From CAZIZT01 sp964544085 (GTDB taxonomy: Bacteria > Campylobacterota_A > Desulfurellia > Desulfurellales > Hippeaceae), in the NCBI GenBank assembly GCA_964544085.1, contig CAZIZT010000024.1, positions 1-39,384 on the forward strand: a stretch of 39,384 bases of DNA, given 5' to 3'. How positions within the stretch are numbered: the first letter of the stretch is position 1; every line of letters begins with the position of its first letter. The position numbers and the translations under genes were made by a program. The notes beneath the pieces were generated by a model, which did no database searches, was not told the origin of the DNA, and saw only the letters and a program-made list of their open reading frames with translations. Shown in pieces: positions 7,797 through 15,598 of the stretch.

Positions 7797-9014
7797 ATGA
7801 GGTTTGTTTACTCTGGTATAGCTGGCGATAACAAAATCGAAGGTATTATAGAGGCAGCGTCCTATAATGAGGCGCTGCTTCTTCTCTACGATAATGGGGT
7901 AGAGGTTGAGCATATAAGGCAAGCAAGCGCGTGGGATGAGCTGAAGCACACCATTGATCAGATAAACCGCCGTTTAACCAGGGTAAAACTGAGTGAGTTG
8001 ATTGTGTTCACGCGCCAGTTTGCAACGCTCTTTAGTGCTGGTGTGCCTATAGATGTGATACTCGCCCGCTTGAGCGAGCAGACTGTCAGCGTAAGGCTCA
8101 AGGAGGTTACAGCACAGATAAGAAAGGATGTTACCGGTGGCATGTCGTTAAGTGAGGCTTTTGGTAAACACAGGAAGATATTCTCTGATCTTTATATAAA
8201 CATGCTTCGGGTGGGCGAGGAAAGCGGAACACTCGATATTGTCCTCGAGAGACTTGCAACGATACTTGAGACGGAGCTCGATACGAGAAATAAGATAAAA
8301 ACGGCGACACGTTATCCTAAAATGGTGGTTACAGCCATTGCCATAGCCTTTACCATTATCATAACGTTTGTTATACCGCGTTTTGTTTCCTTGTTCACGC
8401 ATTTTGGCGCTCAATTGCCGCTACCCACTCGTATTCTGATAGGTGTCAATTACTTTTTTCAACATTTCTGGTTTATTGTTTTAGGCAGCGTGATAGCGAT
8501 AGTTGTTGCCTTTAGAGAGTATTACAAAACGAAGCAGGGCAAATATTTGATCGATAAATACCTTTTGAGACTACCGATTATTGGAACGCTTGTTCACAAG
8601 ATCTATATCTCAAGGATGATAAGGATACTTGGTTTGCTGTACAAGAGTGGTATAGCAATAGTGGATGCGCTTGAAATTGTGTCGAATGTTACAAACAACG
8701 AGATAGCGCGTGAAGCAACTCTTGAGATAAAAAGGGATGTGGAGAGCGGGGCAACGATAGCTGCGCCGTTTTTCAGATCCACTTTCTTTCCCAATGTAGT
8801 TGCTGATATGGTTGCCGTTGGTGAAGAGACGGGCAGACTCGACGAAATGCTATTTAAGGCAGCCGATTACTATGACGAAGAGATTGAGTATGCAATAAAG
8901 AACCTGTCGAGCGCTATCGAGCCGATACTGCTTGTGTTCATTGCTGGAATGGTGTTGCTCTTGGCTCTTGGTGTATTCCTGCCTATGTGGAACATGGTAA
9001 GGGTGGTGCACTGA
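7797..9014 (+). CDS. gspF: Inner-membrane platform protein (GspF/PilC/MshG family)
   Basis: This is a 405-residue polytopic protein with the two tandem T2SSF domains of the family. Each has a cytoplasmic helical bundle (FTRQFATLFSAGVPID and RMIRILGLLYKSGIAI), and they are separated by a membrane segment near residues 170-195. A final membrane helix (LVFIAGMVLLLALGVFLPMW) ends in the typical PMWNM. The protein couples the motor ATPase to pilin insertion in the membrane. An N-terminal stretch of about 60 residues (FVYSGIAGDNKIEGIIEAAS) matches the small domain of PilC/GspF. Its stop overlaps the next start (TGATG). ATG 7797 has no obvious Shine-Dalgarno sequence, so coupling to upstream translation is possible across the 23-bp gap. 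Confidence 0.95.
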   Translation: MRFVYSGIAGDNKIEGIIEAASYNEALLLLYDNGVEVEHIRQASAWDELKHTIDQINRRLTRVKLSELIVFTRQFATLFSAGVPIDVILARLSEQTVSVRLKEVTAQIRKDVTGGMSLSEAFGKHRKIFSDLYINMLRVGEESGTLDIVLERLATILETELDTRNKIKTATRYPKMVVTAIAIAFTIIITFVIPRFVSLFTHFGAQLPLPTRILIGVNYFFQHFWFIVLGSVIAIVVAFREYYKTKQGKYLIDKYLLRLPIIGTLVHKIYISRMIRILGLLYKSGIAIVDALEIVSNVTNNEIAREATLEIKRDVESGATIAAPFFRSTFFPNVVADMVAVGEETGRLDEMLFKAADYYDEEIEYAIKNLSSAIEPILLVFIAGMVLLLALGVFLPMWNMVRVVH

Positions 9015-9397
9015 TGGAGCCGTCAAAGGATGCGTCGGCTGGTTTTTCGCCAATCGAAGAGATTATAGCGCTCGCACTTATAGCTATTTTCATAGCTGTT
9101 ATTTATGAGCGTTATAAGGCTATAGAGCTTAGAGCAAAGATAGAGGTGACAAAATCTGACCTTAAGAATCTAAGGCTTGCAGTGCAGCTTTTTAGAATCA
9201 GGAAAGGACGCTTCCCCGGAACACTTTATGAGCTTTACAGGTCTGGCTATCTTCGTGGGATGTTGCAGAAGAGCGAGTTCAGGAAAACCGTTCTGCTTGA
9301 TCCATTCGGCAATCCGTATATCTACGATAATTCGACTGGTAGTGTGCGTTTAAGTTCAGAAACCGAAAGGATAATAAATGGTGAAAAGATACCATAA
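9014..9397 (+). CDS. Minor pilin / pseudopilin with an atypical acidic leader
   Basis: This is a 127-residue prepilin-like protein. Its leader MEPSKDASAG ends in Gly and is followed by FSPIE, so Phe +1 and Glu +5 are kept, with Pro at +3. The hydrophobic segment IIALALIAIFIAVIY follows. After the helix, LKNLRLAVQLFRIRKGRFPGTLYELYRSGYL and FGNPYIYD resemble GspG-type pseudopilins, which use RxxxGRFP and DPFGNPY. The leader is net acidic, unusual because prepilin leaders are normally basic. ATG 9014 shares a base with the gspF stop, so translation is coupled. An upstream ATG at 8987 in the same frame would add nine residues inside gspF and is less likely. It is probably a filament-initiating or minor subunit. 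Confidence 0.82.
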   Translation: MEPSKDASAGFSPIEEIIALALIAIFIAVIYERYKAIELRAKIEVTKSDLKNLRLAVQLFRIRKGRFPGTLYELYRSGYLRGMLQKSEFRKTVLLDPFGNPYIYDNSTGSVRLSSETERIINGEKIP

Positions 9398-9887
9398 TGG
9401 CGGATTCACGCTTATTGAGCTTGTTATAGTAATTGTGATTCTTGCTATTATTGCTATCATTGCTCTACCGCGGATATTTACATCCGGATATAAGCCAAAA
9501 GCAGAAGCCCTAAGATTCATAACACAGGTCAGATTTATTCAACACCAGTCTATGCTTCACGGTGGCGGATATGGACTTGGCATAGACGCTACAAATAACA
9601 GATACTATTTCTTTTTGAATGTACCAACAAATCTGGTTCGTCTGCCCGGTGAATCATCTGATTATGTGAATGTTTCAAACGGTATATCCGCTATTAACTC
9701 AAAGGGTGCAAAGGTAACACAGATCTTTTTTGATAATCTTGGAAGACCGGATATAGATAACAATTCTCTTAATAACGATGAGATGAATTTTTCTGATGAG
9801 AATCCTTATAGAGAGGTCATTATTGTAACAATTGACGGTATAAAGATTGACATAACACCCTATTCTGGTGGTGTATATGAAGAGTAA
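9378..9887 (+). CDS. Minor pilin (GspH/FimT/MshC-like)
   Basis: This is a 169-residue prepilin with a nine-residue basic leader (MVKRYHNGG), cleavage before FTLIE and the helix LVIVIVILAIIAIIALP. The following EALRFITQVRFIQHQSMLHG matches the GspH/FimT type, where alpha1-C leads into a beta-rich domain; GLGIDATNNRYYFF is typical of MshC-like subunits. The gene overlaps the previous one by 20 bases and follows GAAAGGA at 9364-9370. It has no cysteine, unlike the neighbouring major pilin. It is likely part of the priming complex at the pilus tip. Confidence 0.88.
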   Translation: MVKRYHNGGFTLIELVIVIVILAIIAIIALPRIFTSGYKPKAEALRFITQVRFIQHQSMLHGGGYGLGIDATNNRYYFFLNVPTNLVRLPGESSDYVNVSNGISAINSKGAKVTQIFFDNLGRPDIDNNSLNNDEMNFSDENPYREVIIVTIDGIKIDITPYSGGVYEE

Positions 9888-10386
9888 AGGCTTTAGTTTG
9901 ATAGAGCTTGTAATATTTATTGTGGTTTTTTCTATAGGCGTTCTTGGTGTTCTTGTTACGTTTTACAACTCTCTTCAACATTCTGGGGAGTCTATTTTGC
10001 GCATGAAAGGTGTTGAGGTTGCCGGTGCGATTATGGATGAGATTTTGAGTAGAAAATTTGATAACGATACACCAAATGGTGGTGGAACAATTCCTTTGAG
10101 TCTTGTTAATATTGGCAGGGAAGCGCCAGATGACAGTAATACAATCCAGTTTGATGATGTAGATGATTACAACGGTCTTGATTGTGTGACCGGTTCTAAT
10201 GGTTGTTTCGATAACATTACGAAAGGCTACAGGGTCAAAATAACCGTTACATGTGCCACGGTAGATTCGAGTGGTGTTATTGCTGCTGCAGCCTGTCCTA
10301 CGAATTACAAACTGATAACGGTAACGGTCTATGGCCATCTGCGTGATGAAAGATACGTTTTGAAAGCAATAAAAGCGAATTTTTAG
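9877..10386 (+). CDS. Minor pilin (GspI/PilV/MshD-like)
   Basis: This is a 169-residue prepilin beginning MKSKG|FSLIE, with a long hydrophobic helix (LVIFIVVFSIGVLGVLVTFY). GVEVAGAIMDEILSRKF follows, a pattern typical of GspI/PilV/MshD proteins, where a Glu-rich turn follows the first helix. Four cysteines lie in the last half (DCVTGSNGC and TCATV...AACP) and could form two disulphides. ATG 9877 overlaps the end of the previous gene; GTG codons at 9868 and 9871 are in frame, and GGTGGTG just before the ATG can act as a ribosome binding site. It belongs to the same operon and probably the same tip complex as its neighbours. Confidence 0.85.
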   Translation: MKSKGFSLIELVIFIVVFSIGVLGVLVTFYNSLQHSGESILRMKGVEVAGAIMDEILSRKFDNDTPNGGGTIPLSLVNIGREAPDDSNTIQFDDVDDYNGLDCVTGSNGCFDNITKGYRVKITVTCATVDSSGVIAAAACPTNYKLITVTVYGHLRDERYVLKAIKANF

Positions 10387-10389
10387 CTT

Positions 10390-11103
10390 ATGGGAAAACG
10401 AGCGTTTACTCTTGTTGAATTAATTATAGGTATTGTTCTTCTGGGCATACTTGCCTACGTGGGAACAAACCTGCTGCTACCGCTTATGGAGGGCTACATT
10501 TCAACACGACAGCAGACGTTTCTGTTCAATGAAGCCCAATTTGCTGTTGATAGAATGGCTCATGAGCTGCGTAACGCTATACCGAACTCGATTAGGATAG
10601 GCCAGGGCTACATACAGTTTTGTAAATTCGATCAGTCTGCTTACTATGTGCTTGTCAATTCCGATAACTTTACATTTTACGGTGGTCTTGGTAATATTGC
10701 TACAGGGGACAATGTTTCCATATACAACACAGCGCCGGACTATCTGTACTCGCTGGAGAGGGTGTACACGGTGGTAGCCAGAAACGGTAATATGGTACAG
10801 GTTAATAAACCCATAGATCCTTCTTCGCCATACCACAGGGTGTATCTGATAAGTACTCCTGTCACATTTTATTTGAAAAATGGCAAGATTTACAGGAGCT
10901 TTGCTTATCCGATTGATAGCACTATTTACGGCATCGATAGAGGAAAATTCTATGAACTTGCCGATTTTGTTGACTCTGTTTCCTTCTCATATTCACCCGG
11001 CAATTACCGCCATAGCGCTGTCGTTACAATCAGGGTAACGCTGAAAAAAGGCAGTGACAGGCTGTCCTACTCTCAGGAGGTACACATCAGAAATGTGCCC
11101 TGA
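10390..11103 (+). CDS. Minor pilin (GspJ/PilW/MshO-like)
   Basis: This is a 237-residue prepilin with the short leader MGKRA, then FTLVE and the helix LIIGIVLLGILAYVGTNLLLP. The size and the segment FNEAQFAVDRMAHELRNAIPNSIRI match the PilW/MshO/GspJ type, in which a dimerisation-like helix is followed by RMxxELR. The residue before the cleavage site is Ala rather than Gly; family peptidases tolerate Ala at -1 in some subunits, but usually less well. It begins 3 bases after the previous stop and overlaps the next gene. Confidence 0.88.
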   Translation: MGKRAFTLVELIIGIVLLGILAYVGTNLLLPLMEGYISTRQQTFLFNEAQFAVDRMAHELRNAIPNSIRIGQGYIQFCKFDQSAYYVLVNSDNFTFYGGLGNIATGDNVSIYNTAPDYLYSLERVYTVVARNGNMVQVNKPIDPSSPYHRVYLISTPVTFYLKNGKIYRSFAYPIDSTIYGIDRGKFYELADFVDSVSFSYSPGNYRHSAVVTIRVTLKKGSDRLSYSQEVHIRNVP

Positions 11104-11458
11104 ATCTAAAAGGGAGGGCTTTGCACTGCTTTATGCAGTGTTTCTCATAGTGTTTCTCTCCTTTGTAGGAGCAATTGTAGTTGCGCTTTTGAGTAGCACT
11201 TCACGTGTTGCCAGTGAGAATTTATTGTATTCTGAAGCGCTGTACTGTGCAGAAAGCGGCAAAGAAATAGCAATAATGCGCTGTCTTGAGGGTTTTTGCA
11301 ATAGTGATACCTACACATTTGGCGGGAACAGGATTAATGTTGTTTTTCTGTCATCTACCCCCCTGCCAGATGGCCATACCCTATATACGGCTACCTCTCG
11401 ATGTACCATGAGGATTGATGGTATAAAAAGGGAGATAGAATTTAAGTTCTGGAAGTAG
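11093..11458 (+). CDS. Minor pilin (GspK/PilX/MshP-like)
   Basis: This is a 121-residue protein. The leader MCPESKREG is followed by FALLYAVFLIVFLSFVGAIVVALLSSTSR. It lacks Glu at +5 (Tyr instead), as is normal for PilX/MshP/GspK-type subunits at the tip of the minor-pilin complex. After the helix, LLYSEALYCAESGKEIAIMR matches the A-x-YxAESG motif of PilX/MshP proteins. ATG 11093 overlaps the previous gene's stop; a Shine-Dalgarno GGAGG lies at 11076-11080, 12 bases away. An in-frame ATG at 11054 is less favoured. Together with the preceding genes it completes the GspH-I-J-K-like set. Confidence 0.82.
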   Translation: MCPESKREGFALLYAVFLIVFLSFVGAIVVALLSSTSRVASENLLYSEALYCAESGKEIAIMRCLEGFCNSDTYTFGGNRINVVFLSSTPLPDGHTLYTATSRCTMRIDGIKREIEFKFWK

Positions 11459-11459
11459 G

Positions 11460-12356
11460 ATGTACAAAGAGATATTCGGCTTTACTGAGGAGCCTTTCAG
11501 GCTGACGCCTGATCCTGAGTTTTTCTTTAGTTCCTCGGTTCACGATGATGCTATAACCACACTGGAGTATGCTATAACAAAGAGGCGTGGTCTGATCGTT
11601 TTAACAGGCGAGGTGGGTACAGGCAAAACTACCCTGATAAGGGTGCTTCTTGACAAACTGGTCGATACAGAGAGTGCTCTCATTTTGAATCCGTTTCTTT
11701 CACCCGATGAGATACTGAAAGCAATTGCCAGGGATTTTGGTATCGATGTTGATAGGGTGTCTGATAGGGGAGAACTATTTGACATCCTTAGAAACCATGT
11801 TATCAATCTCTACAGGGATGGTAAGAATGCGCTTATTGTTATAGATGAGGCTCAACATCTTTCCTTTGAGAGTCTCGAGATGATAAGGCAGATTTCAAAT
11901 ATCGAGATGGAGGATGCTAAACTGGTTCAGGTGCTACTATCCGGTCAGGCTGAGTTAATCAAAAAACTAAACAAACCAGAGTACAGGCAGATTAGACAGA
12001 GGATTGCCTATTGGATATATCTAAAACCGTTGAACTTCGAAGATACGAGAAACTACATAAATTACAGGGTGCACCAGGCTCTTAAGTACAAACGATACGT
12101 TTTCAAGGATGCTGCAATAAAGAAGATTTACCGAGCCACCAGGGGCAATCCAAGGGAGATCAACCAGGTTGCCGATTTGTCACTAATGGTTGCAGCGTCG
12201 AATGGTAGAAAATATGTGACTGCATCGGATGTGAGGAAGGCAGCTTCGGAGTACTACAGGTTTAGTTCAAAAAAACGTAAAGGGTTTTATTATTTCGCAT
12301 TGTTTGTTATTCTCCTTGTAATAGTAATTGCTTACGTGTTCATCTGGAGGGGTTAG
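11460..12356 (+). CDS. ExeA/MshM-like AAA ATPase with C-terminal membrane anchor
   Basis: This is a 298-residue AAA+ ATPase. The N-terminus YKEIFGFTEEPFRLTPDPEFFF is the hallmark of the ExeA/MshM/GspA family. Walker A GEVGTGKTT is at residues 50-58, Walker B ALIVIDEAQHLS follows, with a later sensor arginine region (RATRGNPREINQVAD). A single membrane helix (YYFALFVILLVIVIAYVFIW) lies at the very end, and no periplasmic peptidoglycan-binding domain follows. In type II secretion and MSHA systems this protein helps place the envelope-spanning complex through the cell wall. It abuts the minor pilin gene and the TPR gene, the order seen in MSHA loci. Confidence 0.9.
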   Translation: MYKEIFGFTEEPFRLTPDPEFFFSSSVHDDAITTLEYAITKRRGLIVLTGEVGTGKTTLIRVLLDKLVDTESALILNPFLSPDEILKAIARDFGIDVDRVSDRGELFDILRNHVINLYRDGKNALIVIDEAQHLSFESLEMIRQISNIEMEDAKLVQVLLSGQAELIKKLNKPEYRQIRQRIAYWIYLKPLNFEDTRNYINYRVHQALKYKRYVFKDAAIKKIYRATRGNPREINQVADLSLMVAASNGRKYVTASDVRKAASEYYRFSSKKRKGFYYFALFVILLVIVIAYVFIWRG

Positions 12357-13073
12357 TTGAGCATCGTAGCGGACTCTTTGAAACGGCTGAACAATAGAAG
12401 ATCAAAGCCAGAATACCGTATTGCTGCATCCAAAGGAAGGAGGTTTTTCTTTGATAATGTTACCCTCTGGTATCTACTTGTTGTTGTGATGGGTTTAATG
12501 CTACTTGCCGGTGAGGCAGTATACGTTTATAGGCAGATTGACAGTTATGTAAAAAATATCCGTCCGCTTGTGCCTATCGCTGAACTTAGACAGAAACTGG
12601 TAGCTCAAAAGGATGCGATTGAACGAGTAAAAGCCGGTCAGATGGGACTCGAAGAACTGCTTGTGCTTGGTAAGCTTGAAAGGATGTTCAGGCTTGCTGT
12701 AAGGGAGAAGAACCTTAAATATCAGGGGATATATTACTTCAAAAAGGGTGAATTGGGTAAGGCTTTTGCGCTTTTGAGCACCTATCTGAAAAAGCATCCT
12801 GGGGATGTACAGGCTCGGGTTTACTTGGCGTATGTGCTTTATAAACAAAAGAAATTTGCCAGGGCAATAGGGATTTTGGGGGCACTTAAGGATAAGAATT
12901 GTGCAATTGTTACGGATAAAGCCTGCGTGTACGAGGCGATGGGCTCTCCTCAAAAGGCTCTTGAGTTATACAGAAGCGCCATTCGTTTGTGTACTTCGCC
13001 TGCTGTTAGAGCCAAGATAACCAAAAAGATAGTGGTTCTTGAGTACTATTTGAGAAGTGGAATTAAAAGATGA
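12357..13073 (+). CDS. MshN/GspB-like membrane protein with TPR repeats
   Basis: This is a 238-residue protein. The N-terminal MSIVADSLKRLNNRR resembles the conserved cytoplasmic start of MshN and GspB/ExeB. One membrane helix lies near residues 36-55 (WYLLVVVMGLMLLAGEAVYVY). The C-terminal 130 residues read as TPR-like helical repeats (GIYYFKKGELGKAFALLSTYLKKHPGDVQARVYLAYVLYKQKKFARAI). The start is TTG 12357, set by GGAGG at 12346-12350 with a 6-base spacer, immediately after the stop of the ATPase gene. Its pairing with the ExeA-like ATPase mirrors GspA-GspB and MshM-MshN. Confidence 0.83.
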   Translation: MSIVADSLKRLNNRRSKPEYRIAASKGRRFFFDNVTLWYLLVVVMGLMLLAGEAVYVYRQIDSYVKNIRPLVPIAELRQKLVAQKDAIERVKAGQMGLEELLVLGKLERMFRLAVREKNLKYQGIYYFKKGELGKAFALLSTYLKKHPGDVQARVYLAYVLYKQKKFARAIGILGALKDKNCAIVTDKACVYEAMGSPQKALELYRSAIRLCTSPAVRAKITKKIVVLEYYLRSGIKR

Positions 13074-14080
13074 ATCTTAATATTGTAGCGTCGGTGGTTA
13101 TTGGACCAAATCAGGTAAACTACTGCAGGGTTGTTAGAAAATCGAAAGCGCCTGTTGTGGATTCTGTTGCGCTCTACGATTTTGGATATGATAACATGGA
13201 TGATCTTGATGGAATAATGGAGTCAATCAACTCTCTGGTAGCCAAACCGACTCTTGTGAACCTCTCGATAATCAGTAGTGATGTAATAAAACACATATAC
13301 TTCTACAGAAGGGATGCACAAAACGTACGCTCCAATGTGATGAGAGACTTGAAGAACGACTACGAGATAAAACTACAGGATTACTTGATAGATTTCGAAG
13401 AAACCAACCTGGAAAACAAAAAGATAGTGTTTGTTGTCGCCATGCCAAAGGCTCTATTTGAAGCATGTTATGAGAAAATAAAAAATAAAGGTAACCTTAA
13501 ACTCTTCGCGCTGGAGACTGATGTTGTCTCCTTGAGGAGGCTCGTGGCACTTTCTATGCAGCCTCGGGACGGTATGGAGCTCTGTTTTAACTTTGCAAGG
13601 GATCACACCAATATATTCGTTATGGATGGCACCTCGGTGCTTGTTGATAGAGAGATAAATTATGGATTCGATGAGTTTGTGAAAGACTTAGCCAGCGCCG
13701 GTGGTGTGGGAGAGGAAGAGATCATTAATTTTCTTGAACAGAAAGGATTTTCTGTTGATGAGGGTTCAAGCGAAAGTGACATGAATGCGTATCAGGTACT
13801 AACAGACGTATTCGACAAGATGAGTATAGAGCTCCAGAGAACCATTGATTATGTGATCTCTAATCAAAAGCTTGGTGCTATTGATGGGATTGTGACACTT
13901 GGTTCGATAAATCGGATAAAAAAGGCAGATGTGTATCTATCACGGCTTTTCTCAATGAAGGTTGAAAAAATGGAGACAGCAAAGAAGGTTGAATTTGACA
14001 GTGCCGTTGATTTTTCAATTGTGGCACAGATGCACTGCTTCGACGTAGCAGTAGGAGCTGCATTGAGGAAGCTTGGATGA
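13070..14080 (+). CDS. PilM/MshI-like actin-fold alignment protein
   Basis: This is a 336-residue soluble protein in the position of PilM. The sequence is divergent, but the start (NLNIVASVVIGPNQVNYCRVVRK), the central peptide-binding-like region and the end (VDFSIVAQMHCFDVAVGAALRKLG) are consistent with the actin-like PilM/MshI fold, whose last helix usually reads AVGLALR. The ATG overlaps the previous stop (ATGA). PilM binds the cytoplasmic N-terminus of PilN; the next gene begins MKEINLLP, the classical PilN peptide. The assignment rests on context more than on motif. Confidence 0.78.
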   Translation: MNLNIVASVVIGPNQVNYCRVVRKSKAPVVDSVALYDFGYDNMDDLDGIMESINSLVAKPTLVNLSIISSDVIKHIYFYRRDAQNVRSNVMRDLKNDYEIKLQDYLIDFEETNLENKKIVFVVAMPKALFEACYEKIKNKGNLKLFALETDVVSLRRLVALSMQPRDGMELCFNFARDHTNIFVMDGTSVLVDREINYGFDEFVKDLASAGGVGEEEIINFLEQKGFSVDEGSSESDMNAYQVLTDVFDKMSIELQRTIDYVISNQKLGAIDGIVTLGSINRIKKADVYLSRLFSMKVEKMETAKKVEFDSAVDFSIVAQMHCFDVAVGAALRKLG

Positions 14081-14634
14081 AAGAGATTAACCTTTTACCA
14101 GAACATATTGCCTTTGATTATAGATTCTATGTGATCAAAAGGGTTGCTATATTCCTTGTTGTTTTTAATATTATCTGGCTTTTTGCCTTCTATTTTGTGG
14201 GTAGCTATTTTAACGGTTTTCTTGAGAATAAATTGAAAGAAAGAACAGTCTACCTGCACAACATAAAACGTTTAAATGGGGAGTTTAACAGGTACAGAAA
14301 ACAGTATGTAGCAATGAAAAAGAAATACCGGAGATTGCAGGAGGAGATTGCCTATTACAAAAAGCTCAAGGTGATTCACAGATCTGCGTTTGCAGATAGT
14401 GTTGTTTTTATCAATAGCTTCAGGAAGGGTGTGGCATTTTCATCGGTATCTTATAAGGATGGTCATTTTGATATCACAGGTTTAGCGGCATCAAGAAAAA
14501 CTTTTCAGCTGTTCTACAAAGAGCTTGATGATAATCCTTACGTTTTTGATTTAAAGTTTTACTATTTAAAAAGGAATAAAAATGGTAATACGTACATGTT
14601 TAAGATATCCTATGCTGTTGAGTTCAAATGGTGA
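14077..14634 (+). CDS. PilN-like alignment-subcomplex protein
   Basis: This is a 185-residue bitopic protein. The N-terminal MKEINLLP is the PilN signature that contacts PilM. A membrane helix (IFLVVFNIIWLFAFYFVG) lies near residues 25-43, followed by a basic coiled-coil segment (LKERTVYLHNIKRLNGEFNRYRKQYVAMKKKYRRLQEEI) and a small ferredoxin-like domain (VAFSSVSYKDGHFDITGLAASRKTFQLFYKEL). It overlaps both neighbours by 4-7 bases, so the M-N-O-P set is translationally coupled. Confidence 0.87.
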   Translation: MKEINLLPEHIAFDYRFYVIKRVAIFLVVFNIIWLFAFYFVGSYFNGFLENKLKERTVYLHNIKRLNGEFNRYRKQYVAMKKKYRRLQEEIAYYKKLKVIHRSAFADSVVFINSFRKGVAFSSVSYKDGHFDITGLAASRKTFQLFYKELDDNPYVFDLKFYYLKRNKNGNTYMFKISYAVEFKW

Positions 14635-15182
14635 AGAAGGTTCGCTTTAGAACAAGAGAATTGATATTGCTTACGGCAGCTATACTGGTTTTAATCAACC
14701 TTGTATTTTTCAAGTACATCTATCCGTCTGTTACGCAGCGTAGAGTGGAGTTGATGAGAACAATTGATAAGTACAACAGTGCTATAAATACGCAGCTTGA
14801 GCTGTTTTATAGAAACTTAAAGCTTCTAAAGGAGATTGCTTCAATAAAGAGAAGGATTCTTTTTTCTAAAAAGAATCTCGAAATTCTGCAGACAAGCAAT
14901 GTGTCAACCTTTGACATGTCTAATATACTCAAAGAACTGCTTGTGAAGAGTAAGGTATCCGTATATGAGGTAACCCTATCGAGAGTTAAACCTGTCAAGG
15001 GGCACGAGATATACTCTTTCAGCGTGAAGGTTATGGATAAGCTTGGACGAATATTCAGATTCATGGATCTGGTTGAGAACTACAGTGATAATATGTATAT
15101 CACGCGTTACACACTTAAACCCAAGGATGGTCTTTACAGCCTCTCGCTGGTAGTGAACTTTGACTATGTGAGGTTGCCATGA
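14628..15182 (+). CDS. PilO/MshJ-like alignment-subcomplex protein
   Basis: This is a 184-residue bitopic protein of PilO architecture. It has a short basic cytoplasmic start, a membrane helix (ELILLTAAILVLINLVFFKYIYP) near residues 11-33, a coiled-coil region to about residue 95 and a C-terminal ferredoxin-like domain (KVSVYEVTLSRVKPVKGHEIYSFSVKVMDKLGRIFRFMDLVENY). PilO dimerises with PilN in the periplasm and links to PilP. It starts within the last bases of the PilN-like gene and overlaps the next gene by 4 bases. Confidence 0.85.
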   Translation: MVKKVRFRTRELILLTAAILVLINLVFFKYIYPSVTQRRVELMRTIDKYNSAINTQLELFYRNLKLLKEIASIKRRILFSKKNLEILQTSNVSTFDMSNILKELLVKSKVSVYEVTLSRVKPVKGHEIYSFSVKVMDKLGRIFRFMDLVENYSDNMYITRYTLKPKDGLYSLSLVVNFDYVRLP

Positions 15183-15598
15183 TCAGGCAGATAGCTTTTT
15201 TTGCTCTCCTCTTGCTTTTTGCTTTGCAATGTAATTCCGTAGCCGGTGATATACCTATCTTTGAATTGCCTCCCAACAATTACCCTCTCTTTTTATATTC
15301 ATCGCCTTTTAGCTCATCTAATAGTAAGGTTTCCAATATCCACCCTTTGAAAAAACCCTCAAATACAGTGAACTTTAAAATAAGCGGTGTTTTCCGGTCG
15401 GAGGGCAAAGCATATGTGCTTATCAATCACAGGATATATGGTGTTGGAGATAAGGTAGACGGTTATACAATAACGGCGATAGAGCAAAGCAAGGTAGTTT
15501 TTAGTAAAGGTGGTAAAAGAATTGTTGAGTCGCTTGCTCGGACTCCGTCTGTTAGATTAACCGACCACACGCTTGTCTCGGATAACTCTACCAATTAG
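15179..15598 (+). CDS. PilP/MshK/GspC-like periplasmic protein
   Basis: This is a 139-residue exported protein. It has a signal peptide with the hydrophobic core IAFFALLLLFALQC, a low-complexity linker rich in Pro, Ser and Asn (PPNNYPLFLYSSPFSSSNS) and a small beta domain, FKISGVFRSEGKAYVLINHRIYGVGDKVDGYTITAIEQSKVVFSKGGKR. That domain is the homology-region fold shared by GspC, PilP and MshK, which touches the N0 domain of the secretin. Cys at the end of the hydrophobic core might be a lipid attachment site, but Gln at -1 makes this weak. It is the last gene of the operon; the secretin expected after it is missing. Its final 11 bases overlap the convergent deacetylase gene. Confidence 0.82.
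   Translation: MIRQIAFFALLLLFALQCNSVAGDIPIFELPPNNYPLFLYSSPFSSSNSKVSNIHPLKKPSNTVNFKISGVFRSEGKAYVLINHRIYGVGDKVDGYTITAIEQSKVVFSKGGKRIVESLARTPSVRLTDHTLVSDNSTN

Noticed and set aside
9820..10338. Open frame of 172 codons antisense to a minor pilin gene
   Set aside because: It is antisense to convincing prepilin genes in an operon and has no domain signal or ribosome binding site; it is a reading-frame shadow.
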